Of a stretch of 64,000 nucleotides of DNA, positions 16,796-27,571 are shown piece after piece. Made by a program: the position numbers and the translations under genes. The DNA comes from Natronoglycomyces albus. GTDB lineage: Bacteria > Actinomycetota > Actinomycetes > Mycobacteriales > Micromonosporaceae. Location of the stretch: the NCBI RefSeq assembly GCF_016925535.1, contig NZ_CP070496.1, positions 2,294,001-2,358,000 of the forward strand. Direction: 5' to 3'. The notes under the pieces are model-generated. The model was given only the letters and a program-made list of their open reading frames with translations, had not been told where the DNA came from and did no database searches. Position 1 is the first letter of the stretch, and every line of letters starts with the position of its first letter.

Positions 16796-17825
16796 CTGAG
16801 CCTGCGGTGTTCACAAGCGTATTTTCGATGTGAGAAGTTGCGGCGATCGCGCCGTAGGAGAGGAGGAAGGCCAGGCAATGGTCAAGGTATGTCGTTCCTT
16901 GCCATGCTTCGACGTCTGCTGGGGTGATTCGTGACGGTTCGATCGCGGCCAGAAGAATCAGGCGTGCCGCTTCGTGTTCTTTCTCCAGGGACGCGATTTC
17001 TTGGTCGATCCAGTCGACTCGAGTCGGAGGATCATCGAGGAATTGTCTGATAGAAGTCTCCAGCTTCTGGGCGGTATCGTGACTGACTAGTTCGCGGCCC
17101 TGAGTGGCCGTGGCTTTGAGCCTGGCCCAGGCGGTTCCCACCGGTTCGTCTTGAGACCACCTCGGTATGTCGAGGTCCACCGCCCAGTTATGCATATGGG
17201 ATTCGAGCTCGCAGCGGCGTGCGGGTTGCAGCTCTTGATCGAAGAGTCTTTTCCAGGTTGGCGTCACCTTGGATTTCAAGGTTTCTGCATTGACCTGGCC
17301 TGCCGGTGCGAATGAGTCGGTTGTCAGGGCCTGCACCATTCTTGTAAAGAAGTGGAAGAACAAGGCGGTGCCGATGATTCGCGGTGCGACATCGTGCGAA
17401 AAGGGCCCCTCGACGCGTGCGGGATCACAGACATCACCGGTGAATGTCGACCGTGCCCACACCGCGACTCCCGCGTAGTCCCTATTGCCGGGAATCTCCC
17501 CCTGCATGAGTTCTTCGGCCAATTCGTGGGCCCCCGCAGCGTGAAGGAGGAAACCGTGAGCGCTCGTGCAATACGAGCATCCACTCTCCCGCGCTATCGC
17601 GATGGCCACGACTTCCTTGGTGATGCGTTCCTGACGGCCGCCGACGAGGAGAGATTCTCGTAGTGCGGCCCACGCGGAGGCCAATAGTTCCGGAGCCGCG
17701 GATAGCGCCATGAGCGGAGGGGGGAGGGTGCCCAGCTCAAGTTTGGCGTTCTTGTAAACAACCGCCACAGCACCGGTGGCGTCTTCTTCTCTCACCGGAG
17801 CGACCAGTTTGAACGGTGATGACAT
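16779..17825 (-). CDS. AhpD-like carboxymuconolactone decarboxylase family protein
   Basis: 348 residues. The AhpD redox motif SGCSYCTSAH is at residues 81-90 (Cys83, Cys86, His90), within ITKEVVAIAIARESGCSYC, which marks the alkylhydroperoxidase/CMD core. Family proteins reduce peroxides or peroxiredoxin partners through the CxxC pair. The protein is about twice the length of single-domain AhpD. The C-terminal half (about 190-348) is helical, with DWIDQEIASLEKEHEAARL and SYGAIAATSHIENT, and may be a degenerate second copy without cysteines. The gene is divergent from the second kinase/regulator pair across 210 bases, suggesting that this regulator controls a redox response. Confidence 0.85.
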   Translation of the reverse strand: MSSPFKLVAPVREEDATGAVAVVYKNAKLELGTLPPPLMALSAAPELLASAWAALRESLLVGGRQERITKEVVAIAIARESGCSYCTSAHGFLLHAAGAHELAEELMQGEIPGNRDYAGVAVWARSTFTGDVCDPARVEGPFSHDVAPRIIGTALFFHFFTRMVQALTTDSFAPAGQVNAETLKSKVTPTWKRLFDQELQPARRCELESHMHNWAVDLDIPRWSQDEPVGTAWARLKATATQGRELVSHDTAQKLETSIRQFLDDPPTRVDWIDQEIASLEKEHEAARLILLAAIEPSRITPADVEAWQGTTYLDHCLAFLLSYGAIAATSHIENTLVNTAGSGASHA

Positions 17826-17997
17826 CTTGAGTCTCCTTCGCTGCTACCGGTTTCCCGGTGGTTTCAAGGTGAGCTCAATGGTGGAGGATTTCAAGTTGAG
17901 AGTCGTCAACCCAGTGCGGGCAATTTTAAGTCCTACGTCCGATGCAAATCTTGAGCTTTGTACTACGAACGCGGTAGATAAATTATCAACCCAGCGA

Positions 17998-18029
17998 TTG
18001 ACGACACCAGTATCAGGCTCACCTACAGT
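17998..18029 (+). promoter_or_regulatory. Promoter candidate for a leaderless kinase transcript
   Basis: TTGACG (17998-18003) and TACAGT (18024-18029) precede the ATG at 18036 by 6 bases, and there is no Shine-Dalgarno sequence. A transcript starting 6-7 bases after the -10 would begin at the ATG itself, as in leaderless actinomycete mRNAs. Spacing of 20 bases between hexamers is longer than ideal. Confidence 0.4.
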
Positions 18030-18035
18030 TAATGC

Positions 18036-19184
18036 ATGATTCGCACGTTCTTCCAGTCACGCACTCGCCTCGATGCCTTCCTGGCCTTGGTGTGCGTGCT
18101 GGTGGCAATCGCACAGGGGGCTATAGCCGAGCGGATGGGGCTCCTAGGTTGGATCTTCCTCCTCATCGGTCCCCTCGCCCTGCTGCTACGGAGCCGTTCG
18201 CCGCGCGCTGTGCTGCTCGTGACATTCGGAGCCTCGGTCGCCGTCATCCTCACCTCAGACATCGGATACTTGCCGGTGGTCGCCGTGTTGGTGTCAATCG
18301 TGACTGTGGCAGGGGCAGGACACTACTGGTTGTCCTCAGCTGTGGTCGGAGGAGTACTCGCCTCAGTAGTCGCGATGCGGTTGCCGGATGGTGGCGGCTC
18401 GGTGACCGAAACTCAATTGCTCGAGTTCATGGTGTTTGCCGGATGGTTCCTGGTTGCGTTGAAGGTGGGCGTCGCCCTCCGCTTCTACCGGCTGGCCATG
18501 ACCGAGTCTCAGGAAAAAGTGGCCCAGATGGAGCGCAGCAGGGAGGAGACCGCCCTACGCAAAGCAAGCGAAGAACGTCTGCGTATCGCAAGGGAACTGC
18601 ACGATTCGCTCGTCCACACGATATCTGTCATCCGTGTGCATTCCAGTGTGGCCGTCCACCTGGCGCGTAAGAAAGGCGAGGTAGTACCGGATTCGACATT
18701 GGCGATATACGAGGCTGCGCAGGAGGCCAATCGTGAACTTCGACAAACTCTTGGCATGCTACGAGATGAGGAGATTCAGAACGGAATCTCACGCTTGGAA
18801 GATCTGGTGAACCGTTCCCAGTCAACGGAGCTTGCTGTAGACCTCAGGGTCGATCCGCAACTCGAATCAGAATCCGAAAAAGTTCACATTCCATCTACTG
18901 TGGATCATACTGTCTATCGCATCGTGCAAGAATCATTGACTAATGTGGCGCGGCATTCGACGGGAAACAAGGCCGAAATTTCCATTGCGTATGCCGATCG
19001 TGGCATCGACGTCTTGGTAGCCGACAACGGGCACATTTCGCCCTCAGTCGCGACAGCCCCGGGCAACGGCCTAACAGGAATGTCGGAGCGGGTGTCGGCG
19101 CTGGGTGGGGAGCTAACAGCTGGCCCAAGTGAGTCTGGTGGGTTTCGCGTCCACGCACGGCTTCCCGTAGCGGCGTCGCGATGA
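18036..19184 (+). CDS. NarL-type sensor histidine kinase (second pair)
   Basis: 382 residues. Membrane helices occupy about 13-150. A coiled linker (ESQEKVAQMERSREE) leads to HisKA_3 with His189 in RIARELHDSLVHT and to a HATPase with the N box YRIVQESLTNVARHS and the lid-side GNGLTGMSERVSALGG. The G1 box reads DNGHIS instead of the usual DNGxGG, which could lower ATP affinity. Its stop overlaps the regulator ATG at 19181. The divergent AhpD-like/DUF6220 pair is the natural candidate target. Same architecture as the kinase at 9.8 kb but clearly diverged, not a recent duplicate. Confidence 0.92.
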   Translation: MIRTFFQSRTRLDAFLALVCVLVAIAQGAIAERMGLLGWIFLLIGPLALLLRSRSPRAVLLVTFGASVAVILTSDIGYLPVVAVLVSIVTVAGAGHYWLSSAVVGGVLASVVAMRLPDGGGSVTETQLLEFMVFAGWFLVALKVGVALRFYRLAMTESQEKVAQMERSREETALRKASEERLRIARELHDSLVHTISVIRVHSSVAVHLARKKGEVVPDSTLAIYEAAQEANRELRQTLGMLRDEEIQNGISRLEDLVNRSQSTELAVDLRVDPQLESESEKVHIPSTVDHTVYRIVQESLTNVARHSTGNKAEISIAYADRGIDVLVADNGHISPSVATAPGNGLTGMSERVSALGGELTAGPSESGGFRVHARLPVAASR

Positions 19185-19852
19185 TCACGGTAATACTGGC
19201 GGACGACCAGGTCTTGATGCGCGGTGGCTTCCGGGCCCTTATCGACGCCGAGGATGACATGACCGTACTGGCCGAGGCAGCCAACGGCAACGAAGCAGTT
19301 GCGCAAGCGCGAATCCATCAGCCCGACCTCGTCCTCATGGATATTGAGATGCCTGAGGTAAACGGCATTGAGGCCATGGCCGAAATCGCAGCGGATGCGT
19401 CCCTGTCATCGGTACGAGTCGTCATGCTGACCAACTACTCATTTGACAACTACGTATTCCAGGCACTTAAAGCTGGGGCGGCAGGATACTTGATGAAGGA
19501 CATGGAGCCCGCCGAACTACTACGATCGATTCGTTGCGCTGCCGAAGGGGACACATTGTTGTCCCCGACCATCACCCGCAAGCTCATCGAAGACTACGTC
19601 ACCCGCCCGCTGGCTGGCCACGAGACCGAGCTAGTAAAGCGACTTACCGCCAGGGAGAAGGAAGTAGCGACACTGCTATCTCGAGGATTGAGCAACTCCG
19701 ACATCACCGAACAACTAAGAATCAGCCCAGCTACCACCAAGACCCACATCAATCGAGCCATGAACAAATTGGGAGCCCGCGATCGTGCTCACCTGGTCGT
19801 CATCGCATATGAGACTGGGCTCGTCACCCGGTCGGTTCAGAGAATGGATTGA
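19181..19852 (+). CDS. LuxR/NarL-type response regulator (second pair)
   Basis: 223 residues. Receiver acidic pocket ADDQ near 7-10, phosphoacceptor Asp54 in LMDIEMPEV, switch Lys in LMKDMEPAEL. The C-terminal LuxR HTH is LTAREKEVATLLSRGLSNSD then LRISPATTKTHINRAMNKL. Overlaps its kinase by 4 bases. No downstream gene on the same strand; a 1.1 kb gene-free segment follows. Confidence 0.93.
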   Translation: MITVILADDQVLMRGGFRALIDAEDDMTVLAEAANGNEAVAQARIHQPDLVLMDIEMPEVNGIEAMAEIAADASLSSVRVVMLTNYSFDNYVFQALKAGAAGYLMKDMEPAELLRSIRCAAEGDTLLSPTITRKLIEDYVTRPLAGHETELVKRLTAREKEVATLLSRGLSNSDITEQLRISPATTKTHINRAMNKLGARDRAHLVVIAYETGLVTRSVQRMD

Positions 19853-19892
19853 CAAAAGTGTCGCTGCGCCGAGAGCATAGTCGACAAGTTAA

Positions 19893-20054
19893 GAGCTCCT
19901 ATCAGGTTTGTTTCCGTGGCGAGGATGGTGTGCTGTCAGTGCGTGGGGAGGCGGAGGCCCTTGTTCATACCCAGCGGGTATGGGCAAGGGCCGACAACGC
20001 GGCCAGGCGCGACATCACTCCACCGCAGTAGGAAGAGAAACCTGATAGGGGCTC
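19893..20054. mobile_element. Miniature inverted-repeat element, copy A (162 bp)
   Basis: Starts GAGCTCCTATCAGGTTT and ends with its complement (AAACCTGATAGGGGCTC, one mismatch), flanked by TAA at 19890-19892 and 20055-20057. It has no coding capacity. The core has a long hairpin (19956-19992) that as RNA pairs 17 bp around a 3-base loop, counting two G-U pairs. The same size as copy B, with only three differences seen. Confidence 0.85.
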
Positions 20055-20387
20055 TAAGGGTTGGCCATTCGCAAAAGCAATCACTACAACATCACTTGAG
20101 TCCACAAGCCTTGTAGTAAAGCGGCCACAGATGCAAAGCAGAAAGGCGACACAATAGTCACCACCATCGGATGCGCCAGTCGCTTGCTGTCCCACTTACC
20201 AATGGACCCACACTCCGTTTGCCGTGTGGAGGCCCAGCTATAAGCACTCTTACGAACCTGGAATTACAAATCCACAACGCGGTATCGCCCTACCTTACAG
20301 ACCAATCCAAGAGTGGAGATTCAAGGCTGTAGCGACATTCGCACTGGTAAATAGTCGACGAGAAAGACTCAGGTGACTCTTGCCTAA

Positions 20388-20549
20388 GAGCTCCTATCAG
20401 GTTTGTTTCCGTGGCGAGGATGGTGTGCTGTCAGTGTGTGGCGAGGCGGAGGCCCTTGTTCATACCCAGCGGGTATGGGCAAGGGCCGACAACGCGGCCA
20501 GGCGCGACATCACTCCACCGCAGTAGGAAGAGAAACCTGATAGGAGCTC
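20388..20549. mobile_element. Miniature inverted-repeat element, copy B (162 bp)
   Basis: Perfect 17-bp terminal inverted repeats (GAGCTCCTATCAGGTTT and its complement), flanked by TAA at 20385-20387 and 20550-20552, so a 3-base target duplication. Differs from copy A at three positions in my reading. No transposase; probably mobilised in trans by an IS5-type enzyme. Confidence 0.87.
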
Positions 20550-20951
20550 TAAGCCTCCGCAACCCGTGTGTCGGTGGCAGTGGGGACGCAGGTCGCCACC
20601 GACTGAGGGCACTACCTGGATCCTCAGCGATCCACGACGCGCACAGACGGCCACAGACGGCCAGAAAGATCGAACTCGTTGGTGTAATACTTCGCGCATC
20701 GTCGGTACGGCACACCCACTTACCTGGTGCACCGACCGCGCAAACCCACGTCCCTTGCTAGGTCGATCGGCTAGCCGACCACACGCTCACCAAGCTATTT
20801 TTATCCAGCCGGTTCGGCTACTCGCATCCCACAGGTGTGGTGCGATCGAGCCTGGTAGTTCACGAAAGTGCCGCTCCGCAAGGAGAGCATTGGGTAGACA
20901 AGCGGGGACCGAGACAGCGCTAAACAGCAAGCTCCCTAGGTTGAAATAGGC

Positions 20952-22331
<1,380 letters not shown>

Positions 22332-22711
22332 ATCCTCGTCTACCTTCGTTTTTATGTTTCAGATGCGCACAAGGCCGTTGGTGGACCCATGTGGTTTCGT
22401 TCACGGTCTCTCCCCCGGTGGCGAGCCAGTTCCGCGAGGGCATTGGAGATCAGCCGATGGCCTGGAGTCCGCCGCGCCGGTAGGCCTGGCCTATTTTGGC
22501 TGCCGCTACGTGCAAATTGCGACACGAACAAGAGCTTCCTGGCACGGTCGCCGCAACTAGGCGCTACGACGGCTACCAGCTAAGAGTTCCAGCCAAACAC
22601 ACGGCAAGACGCCGAACGTTCTTTGGGTTAAGACCGGAGAACGCGCCAGAACAACGGGTGCGGGCGTCGCCGATCGGCGACGCCTCTCACGCCCGGAAGC
22701 CTATGCGAGAT
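22332..22711. other. argG-argH spacer
   Basis: 380 bases without a credible gene in an otherwise gap-free operon. Contains the palindrome at 22663-22684 near the argG end. A weak purine tract (CGAAGG, then GAGG) precedes the argH ATG on the minus strand. Likely holds a partial terminator and a secondary argH promoter, though no clear -35/-10 pair is visible. Confidence 0.5.
22663..22684. terminator. Palindromic hairpin after argG
   Basis: Perfect 22-base palindrome centred on CGATCG, 28 bases past the argG stop. There is no T-run after it on the minus strand, so termination would be partial or Rho-dependent. Confidence 0.45.
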
Positions 22712-23923
22712 TCACTCGCCCTTCTTGACCCGTTCGTTTCGTTCCGCGGCCAGCTTCGCGGGCATCGACCACAGCTCCACGAATCCCTTGGCGTGAGACT
22801 GATCGAACGTATCGCCCTCATCATAGGTGGCTAGATCGAAGTCATACAGGCTCGCATCGGACCATCGACCGGTCACCGTCGCCTTACCAGCGTGCAAATG
22901 CAGTCGGATGTCCCCAGTGACATGCTTCTGTGTGTGATCAATGAACGCTTCAAGCGAGTCTTTCAACGGTGAGAACCAAAGGCCGTCATAGACCATTTCG
23001 CCCCAGCGTTGGTCGACCCCACGCTTAAACCGGGCTTGTTCACGTTCCAACGTGATGTTCTCAAGCTCTTGGTGCGCAGCGATGAGAGCGATCCCGGCGG
23101 GAGATTCGTAAACCTCACGGCTCTTGATACCGACCAAACGGTCCTCGACCATGTCGATCCGGCCCACGCCTTGTTGCCCGGCCCGGTAGTTGAGCTCACT
23201 GATTAGTTCAAACGCCGTCTTCGTTTCGCCATCGAGGGCGACGGGCCGCCCACCGTCAAAACTGATGACCACAGTGTCGCCATCGCGAGGCTGGGCCGGA
23301 TCGGCGGTGTAGGAGTAGATATCCTCAATCGGCGCATTGCCAAGATCTTCCAAGAATCCCGTCTCGACAGCCCGGCCCCACAAGTTCTGATCAATGGAGT
23401 ACGGAGACTTGGTGGTGACGTCGATCGGAAGGTCACGTTTCTGCGCATAGGCGATGGCCTTATCCCGGGTCCAAGCGAAGTCACGGGCCGGAGCCACAAC
23501 AGACAGATGCGGGGCCAAAGCGGCCAGACCAGCCTCGAACCGCACCTGATCGTTCCCCTTACCCGTGCAACCATGGCTGACAACAGTTGCCGAGTGTTTG
23601 ATCGCGGCTTGGGCAAGGTGCTTGACGATCAGAGGCCGCGAAAGTGCGCTGACCAACGGGTAGCGGTCCATATAGAGCGCGTTGGCGGCCACCGCCGGAT
23701 AGCAATAGTCAACCGCGAATTCCTCCCGCGCATCGACGACTTCGGCAGCGACTGCCCCGCAGCCCTCGGCCCGCTGGCGTACGACCTCAAGGTCCTCCCC
23801 ACCTTGGCCCAAGTCGATCGCCACGGCTACCACTTCGGCGTTGAGTTCCTCGGCCAGGTATGGAATCGCAACGGAGGTGTCCAGCCCTCCGGAGTACGCA
23901 AGCACGACCCGTTCTTTGCTCAT
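22712..23923 (-). CDS. argG: Argininosuccinate synthase
   Basis: 403 residues. ATP-dependent joining of citrulline and aspartate. The N-terminal ATP-pyrophosphatase loop [12 protein letters not shown] is at about residues 9-20; [13 protein letters not shown] and [15 protein letters not shown] are family signatures. Starts 6 bases after the argR stop, with GGAG/AGGA inside the argR end as ribosome site, so it is transcribed with argCJBDFR. Confidence 0.97.
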   Translation of the reverse strand: MSKERVVLAYSGGLDTSVAIPYLAEELNAEVVAVAIDLGQGGEDLEVVRQRAEGCGAVAAEVVDAREEFAVDYCYPAVAANALYMDRYPLVSALSRPLIVKHLAQAAIKHSATVVSHGCTGKGNDQVRFEAGLAALAPHLSVVAPARDFAWTRDKAIAYAQKRDLPIDVTTKSPYSIDQNLWGRAVETGFLEDLGNAPIEDIYSYTADPAQPRDGDTVVISFDGGRPVALDGETKTAFELISELNYRAGQQGVGRIDMVEDRLVGIKSREVYESPAGIALIAAHQELENITLEREQARFKRGVDQRWGEMVYDGLWFSPLKDSLEAFIDHTQKHVTGDIRLHLHAGKATVTGRWSDASLYDFDLATYDEGDTFDQSHAKGFVELWSMPAKLAAERNERVKKGE

Positions 23924-23929
23924 TGTTTC

Positions 23930-24448
23930 CTACTCCTTGAGTTCCTTGTGGTGACCTGGCGACTTGCCAGCCCACTGCAGCATTTGTTCGGCCAGCTCCA
24001 CCCCGAGCAGCCCTTCCCGGGCCACCAGAACGACCGTGTCGTCTCCAGCAATGGAGCCGATGACTTCAGAGATGCCAGAGCGGTCGATCGCGCTGGCGAG
24101 GTATTGGGCCGCTCCTGGCGGGGTGCGCAGAACGGCAAGGTTGCCCGAATGGTCAGCCGAGACCAGTAGTTCCCGGATGAGTCGCAAGAGCCGGTCGGGG
24201 GCCTGCGTCGCGTCGCGCAGCGGGCGTTCACCTTCAGGGAAGATGGAGTACACGCTTGCGCCTCCGTCGGTGCCGCGCACCTTCACCGCACCCAGTTCCT
24301 CCAAGTCCCGCGACAGTGTGGCTTGCGTGGTCTCGATTCCGTGTTCGGCCAGAAGCACCGCCAGCTCTCCCTGCGAGCGAATCTCGTGGCGGGCGATGAT
24401 GTCGACAATGCGGGATTGCCGGGCAGCCTTCGTGGTCGGTACGGTCAT
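23930..24448 (-). CDS. argR: Arginine repressor ArgR
   Basis: 172 residues. N-terminal winged helix with [19 protein letters not shown] and [16 protein letters not shown]-terminal oligomerisation/arginine-binding domain with the [13 protein letters not shown] motif (the GDD segment contacts arginine in known ArgR). ATG at 24448 follows AGGAGA and overlaps the argF stop (ATGA), so it is preferred over a start 21 bases upstream. The repressor inside its own operon gives direct feedback on arg expression. Confidence 0.95.
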   Translation of the reverse strand: MTVPTTKAARQSRIVDIIARHEIRSQGELAVLLAEHGIETTQATLSRDLEELGAVKVRGTDGGASVYSIFPEGERPLRDATQAPDRLLRLIRELLVSADHSGNLAVLRTPPGAAQYLASAIDRSGISEVIGSIAGDDTVVLVAREGLLGVELAEQMLQWAGKSPGHHKELKE

Positions 24449-25455
24449 GGTCTGTCTCCTATTAGCCAAGTCAACAGCGCCTTTTGCGCATGCAGTCGAT
24501 TCTCCGCCTGATCGAGGACCCGCGAGGCCGGTCCATCAAGCACCGCCGATGTTATTTCCTCTCCGCGGTGGGCAGGTAGACAGTGCAACACAATCGCTTC
24601 GTTGTCGGCATTGTGGAGCAGTTCGGTGTTGAGCTGGTAACGACCCAGGTCAGCCCGGCGTTGCGAGCCATCGGACTGCGTCATTGACGTCCAGGTATCC
24701 GTTGTGACGACATCGGCGCCCGTGACGGCTTCGACCGGATCTTCGGTGAGGAGGATTTTCGCCCCTGCGGCGCGCGCCGATGAGATCAGGTTCGCATCGG
24801 GCTGATAGGCCTTCGGCGACGCCAACCGCAACTCACAGCCGGTCATAGCGGCGATGGCCACATAGGAGCGCCCCATGTTGTGGCTGGTGTCGCCGAGGAA
24901 GGCAATGGATGATTGGGCCGGGTTGTGGCCGTTCTCGATCATGGTTTGCAAATCCGCCAGCAGCTGACAGGGATGCCAATTGTCGGTTAGCGCGTTGATC
25001 ACCGGCGCGGAGGAGACGCTTGCCAGCTCCTCAATGTCGGAGTCGGCCCCTGTGCGCAACACGATCGCGTCGACGTACCGCGACAGCACCGCTCCGGTGT
25101 CGGCGAGCGTCTCGCCTCGCACATGGTGGGTGTTGGCCGTGTCAATGACCAGTGGGTTTCCTCCCAATTCGGTCACGCCGACTTGAAAAGAAACCCGGGT
25201 GCGGGTTGATGCCTTGGCGAACACGAGCGCCACAGACTTGTCTTTGAGCGTCTGGAATTCGTGCCGGTGGGCCTTCATCTGGGCTGCGAGCGCGAGGATC
25301 TCAGCCTGCTCTGCGGTGGAGATATCGGAGTCTTTCAGGAAGTGCCGTGGTTGTGAACCGTGCGGAACTGATGCGCCCATGATGAGATTCTCACCTGTAG
25401 CGGCCCGGTCGTGGGCGAGGATCTCCGGCGAGTTGCGGGGAGTGTCGGTGATCAT
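24445..25455 (-). CDS. argF: Ornithine carbamoyltransferase
   Basis: 336 residues from ATG at 25455, behind AAGGAG and overlapping the argD stop by 4 bases. Carbamoyl-phosphate binding motif STRTR (in [13 protein letters not shown]), HPCQLLAD, and the ornithine-side [12 protein letters not shown] are present. Makes citrulline. The common SMG loop reads [11 protein letters not shown] here, a mild departure from DVWxSMG. About 25 extra N-terminal residues precede the typical start region (ATG at about 25380 is an alternative). Confidence 0.96.
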   Translation of the reverse strand: MITDTPRNSPEILAHDRAATGENLIMGASVPHGSQPRHFLKDSDISTAEQAEILALAAQMKAHRHEFQTLKDKSVALVFAKASTRTRVSFQVGVTELGGNPLVIDTANTHHVRGETLADTGAVLSRYVDAIVLRTGADSDIEELASVSSAPVINALTDNWHPCQLLADLQTMIENGHNPAQSSIAFLGDTSHNMGRSYVAIAAMTGCELRLASPKAYQPDANLISSARAAGAKILLTEDPVEAVTGADVVTTDTWTSMTQSDGSQRRADLGRYQLNTELLHNADNEAIVLHCLPAHRGEEITSAVLDGPASRVLDQAENRLHAQKALLTWLIGDRP

Positions 25456-26717
25456 TCGGAGGCTCCTTGTGCGAGGTGGTTTCCGCCAGCGGGGCTGGCC
25501 TGTGAGCTCGTGGCTTCGGCAAGGCTGGTGGCCAACGCCGCGCAGAACAAATCGACTTCTGCCTGGGTGATGGTCAGCGGCGGGGCTATCCGGATGGTGT
25601 CGGGCCGAACCGGATTGGCCAATACTCCGTGCTTTTCGAGCCTCTGGCAGACTTCGGCGGCATTGGTGGTGTGAAGTCCAATGCCACGCCACAGCCCATG
25701 GCCTCGGACTTCCGCTACCGCGGGGTGCCCCTTTAGGGCTGAGAGGAGATGCTCTCCCATCGCCGTGACATGACTCAGCAAGTCGTCATGGGCGATGGTG
25801 TTGATGACGGCGAGGGCGGCCGCGCATGCCACCGGGTTACCTCCGAAGGTGGAACCGTGAGAGCCTTTGACCAGCACATCTGCGTACGGTCCGACCCCGA
25901 TGCAGGCGCCAATCGGTAGCCCGCCGCCGAGTCCTTTCGCGACGGTGATCAGGTCGGGCGTGATCTTGTCGCTGTGATGGGCAAACCAGCGCCCGGTGCG
26001 GCCAATACCGGATTGGATCTCGTCGCATACCAGCGCGGCGCCAGCCTTGGTACATGCGGTCCGAGCCTCGGCCAGATACCCCTTGGGCGGCACGACCACG
26101 CCAGCTTCGCCTTGCGTCGGTTCCAAAAAGACGGCGGCGACATCCTCGCCCAGCGCCTCTTTGAGCGCTGCGGCGTCTCCATAGGGCACGAACGTGACCT
26201 CGATGCCAAAAGGCGCGAACGGCTGGCGAATGTCGCTTTTCCCGGTGAGAGCGAGTGCTCCCAGGGTCCGGCCGTGGAAACCGCTCTCGGCCGCGACGAT
26301 GCGCCGCCTGTTATCACTGGCACCGGCGAGGAGGGCAATTTTGAGTGCGGCCTCGTTGGCTTCGGTGCCCGAGTTACACAAGAAGACTTTGCCCACAACA
26401 CCTGCGATGTCCAATAGTTGCTCGGCCAACCGTATCCCTGTGGGGTGCGCGTAAAGGTTAGACGTGTGTGCCAGGTGGCGTACTTGGTCGCACACGGCCG
26501 CGGTGATGGCGGGGTGGTTGTGTCCGAGCGCGGACACGGCGATTCCGCCGATCATGTCCAGGTAACTCTTGCCGTGAACATCAGTGACATAGCGCCCATG
26601 ACCGGACTCTAGAGTCAGGCGTGGGTGTCCATAGTTCCCCATGAGCGCCGTGGATTGCCGCTGATGCCATTGGTTGCCAATACCCTCACCACTGAGGGCC
26701 GCGGATGTGTAGCTCAT
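25452..26717 (-). CDS. argD: Acetylornithine aminotransferase
   Basis: 421 residues, class III PLP aminotransferase. [12 protein letters not shown] binds the cofactor phosphate, [13 protein letters not shown] and [13 protein letters not shown] are family signatures, and the Schiff-base Lys is in [13 protein letters not shown]. Transfers the amino group from glutamate to N-acetylglutamate semialdehyde. Overlaps argB and argF by 4 bases each. A Ser/Ala/Gly-rich tail of about 20 residues is slightly longer than usual. Confidence 0.96.
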   Translation of the reverse strand: MSYTSAALSGEGIGNQWHQRQSTALMGNYGHPRLTLESGHGRYVTDVHGKSYLDMIGGIAVSALGHNHPAITAAVCDQVRHLAHTSNLYAHPTGIRLAEQLLDIAGVVGKVFLCNSGTEANEAALKIALLAGASDNRRRIVAAESGFHGRTLGALALTGKSDIRQPFAPFGIEVTFVPYGDAAALKEALGEDVAAVFLEPTQGEAGVVVPPKGYLAEARTACTKAGAALVCDEIQSGIGRTGRWFAHHSDKITPDLITVAKGLGGGLPIGACIGVGPYADVLVKGSHGSTFGGNPVACAAALAVINTIAHDDLLSHVTAMGEHLLSALKGHPAVAEVRGHGLWRGIGLHTTNAAEVCQRLEKHGVLANPVRPDTIRIAPPLTITQAEVDLFCAALATSLAEATSSQASPAGGNHLAQGASE

Positions 26718-27571
26718 GAGTTGCCTCCTGGAGCGGGGGTGACGGTGGTGCCCACGGGCGTTCCCTCTGCCAGCGCAGCGCGCAGCAGGGCGCTGCTGTC
26801 TCGTCCGTCGATAATGTGCGCGGTGCCGACTCCGGCTTCGACTGCCCGCAGGCAGCCTTCGGCTTTGGGGACCATTCCGGCAGATAGGTGCGCCAACATC
26901 CCTTTGAGGGCTTCGGTGTCAAGGTTTGGGATGAGGCTGTCGGTCTCAGGCCAGTTGGAGTACAGGCCCGTCACGTCGGTGAGGACGATGAATTTGTCGG
27001 CCTTGATTGCCGCGGCGATCGCCGCGGCAGCGGTGTCGGCGTTGAGGTTGTGGACGGCGCCACCGGCGTCGGGAGCCAGGGTCGAGACGACGGGAATGCG
27101 GCCACTGGTGAGCAGGTCGCGCAGGATCGAGGGGTTGACCGATCCTGCGTCACCTACCCGACCGATGTCGACGGGTTGCCCGTCTATGTCGGCGTAGCGT
27201 TTGACTGCGGTGAGGAGCCCGGCGTCTTCTCCTGACAGGCCGACGGCGACTGGTTGGAGTTGATTGATGTGTCCGACGAGTTCCCGATTGACTTGTCCAT
27301 GCAGCACCATTCGGACGATGTCGATCATGTCCGGTGTGGTGACTCGCAGGCCGCCTTTGAATTCGGACTCGATGCCGAACCGGTCGAGCATCGCCGAGAT
27401 TTGCGGGCCTCCTCCGTGGACGACGATGGGTTGAATTCCGTGTTCGCTCAGGCAGAGCAGGTTGGCGGCAAATTGCTGTTGCAGTGCCAGACTGGTCATG
27501 GCGTTGCCGCCATATTTGATGACGGCAGTGCTGGTGGTCACGTTTTGGGTCTCAGGTTCGTTGTGGTTCAT
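26714..27571 (-). CDS. argB: Acetylglutamate kinase
   Basis: 285 residues. Amino-acid kinase fold with VIKYGGNAM at the ATP site, [10 protein letters not shown] at the acetylglutamate site, and [14 protein letters not shown]. Phosphorylates N-acetylglutamate and is commonly the arginine-inhibited step. ATG at 27571 overlaps the argJ stop (ATGA). The ribosome site is weak, so translation probably depends on coupling. A GTG ten codons in is an alternative start. Confidence 0.95.
   Translation of the reverse strand: MNHNEPETQNVTTSTAVIKYGGNAMTSLALQQQFAANLLCLSEHGIQPIVVHGGGPQISAMLDRFGIESEFKGGLRVTTPDMIDIVRMVLHGQVNRELVGHINQLQPVAVGLSGEDAGLLTAVKRYADIDGQPVDIGRVGDAGSVNPSILRDLLTSGRIPVVSTLAPDAGGAVHNLNADTAAAAIAAAIKADKFIVLTDVTGLYSNWPETDSLIPNLDTEALKGMLAHLSAGMVPKAEGCLRAVEAGVGTAHIIDGRDSSALLRAALAEGTPVGTTVTPAPGGNS

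Larger units (their letters stand above)
19853..20951. other. 1.1 kb gene-free segment with repeats
   Basis: No credible coding frame. It contains two 162-bp miniature transposons (below), a 10-bp tandem repeat CACAGACGGC at about 20641-20660, and the palindrome TCGGCTAGCCGA near 20767. Imperfect direct repeats of about 36 bases lie near both edges (19854-19889 and 20863-20901; both contain AAAGTG, CGCT, GAGAGCAT and GACAAG). It looks like an insertion landing zone between the regulator gene and the 3' end of argH. Confidence 0.65.
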
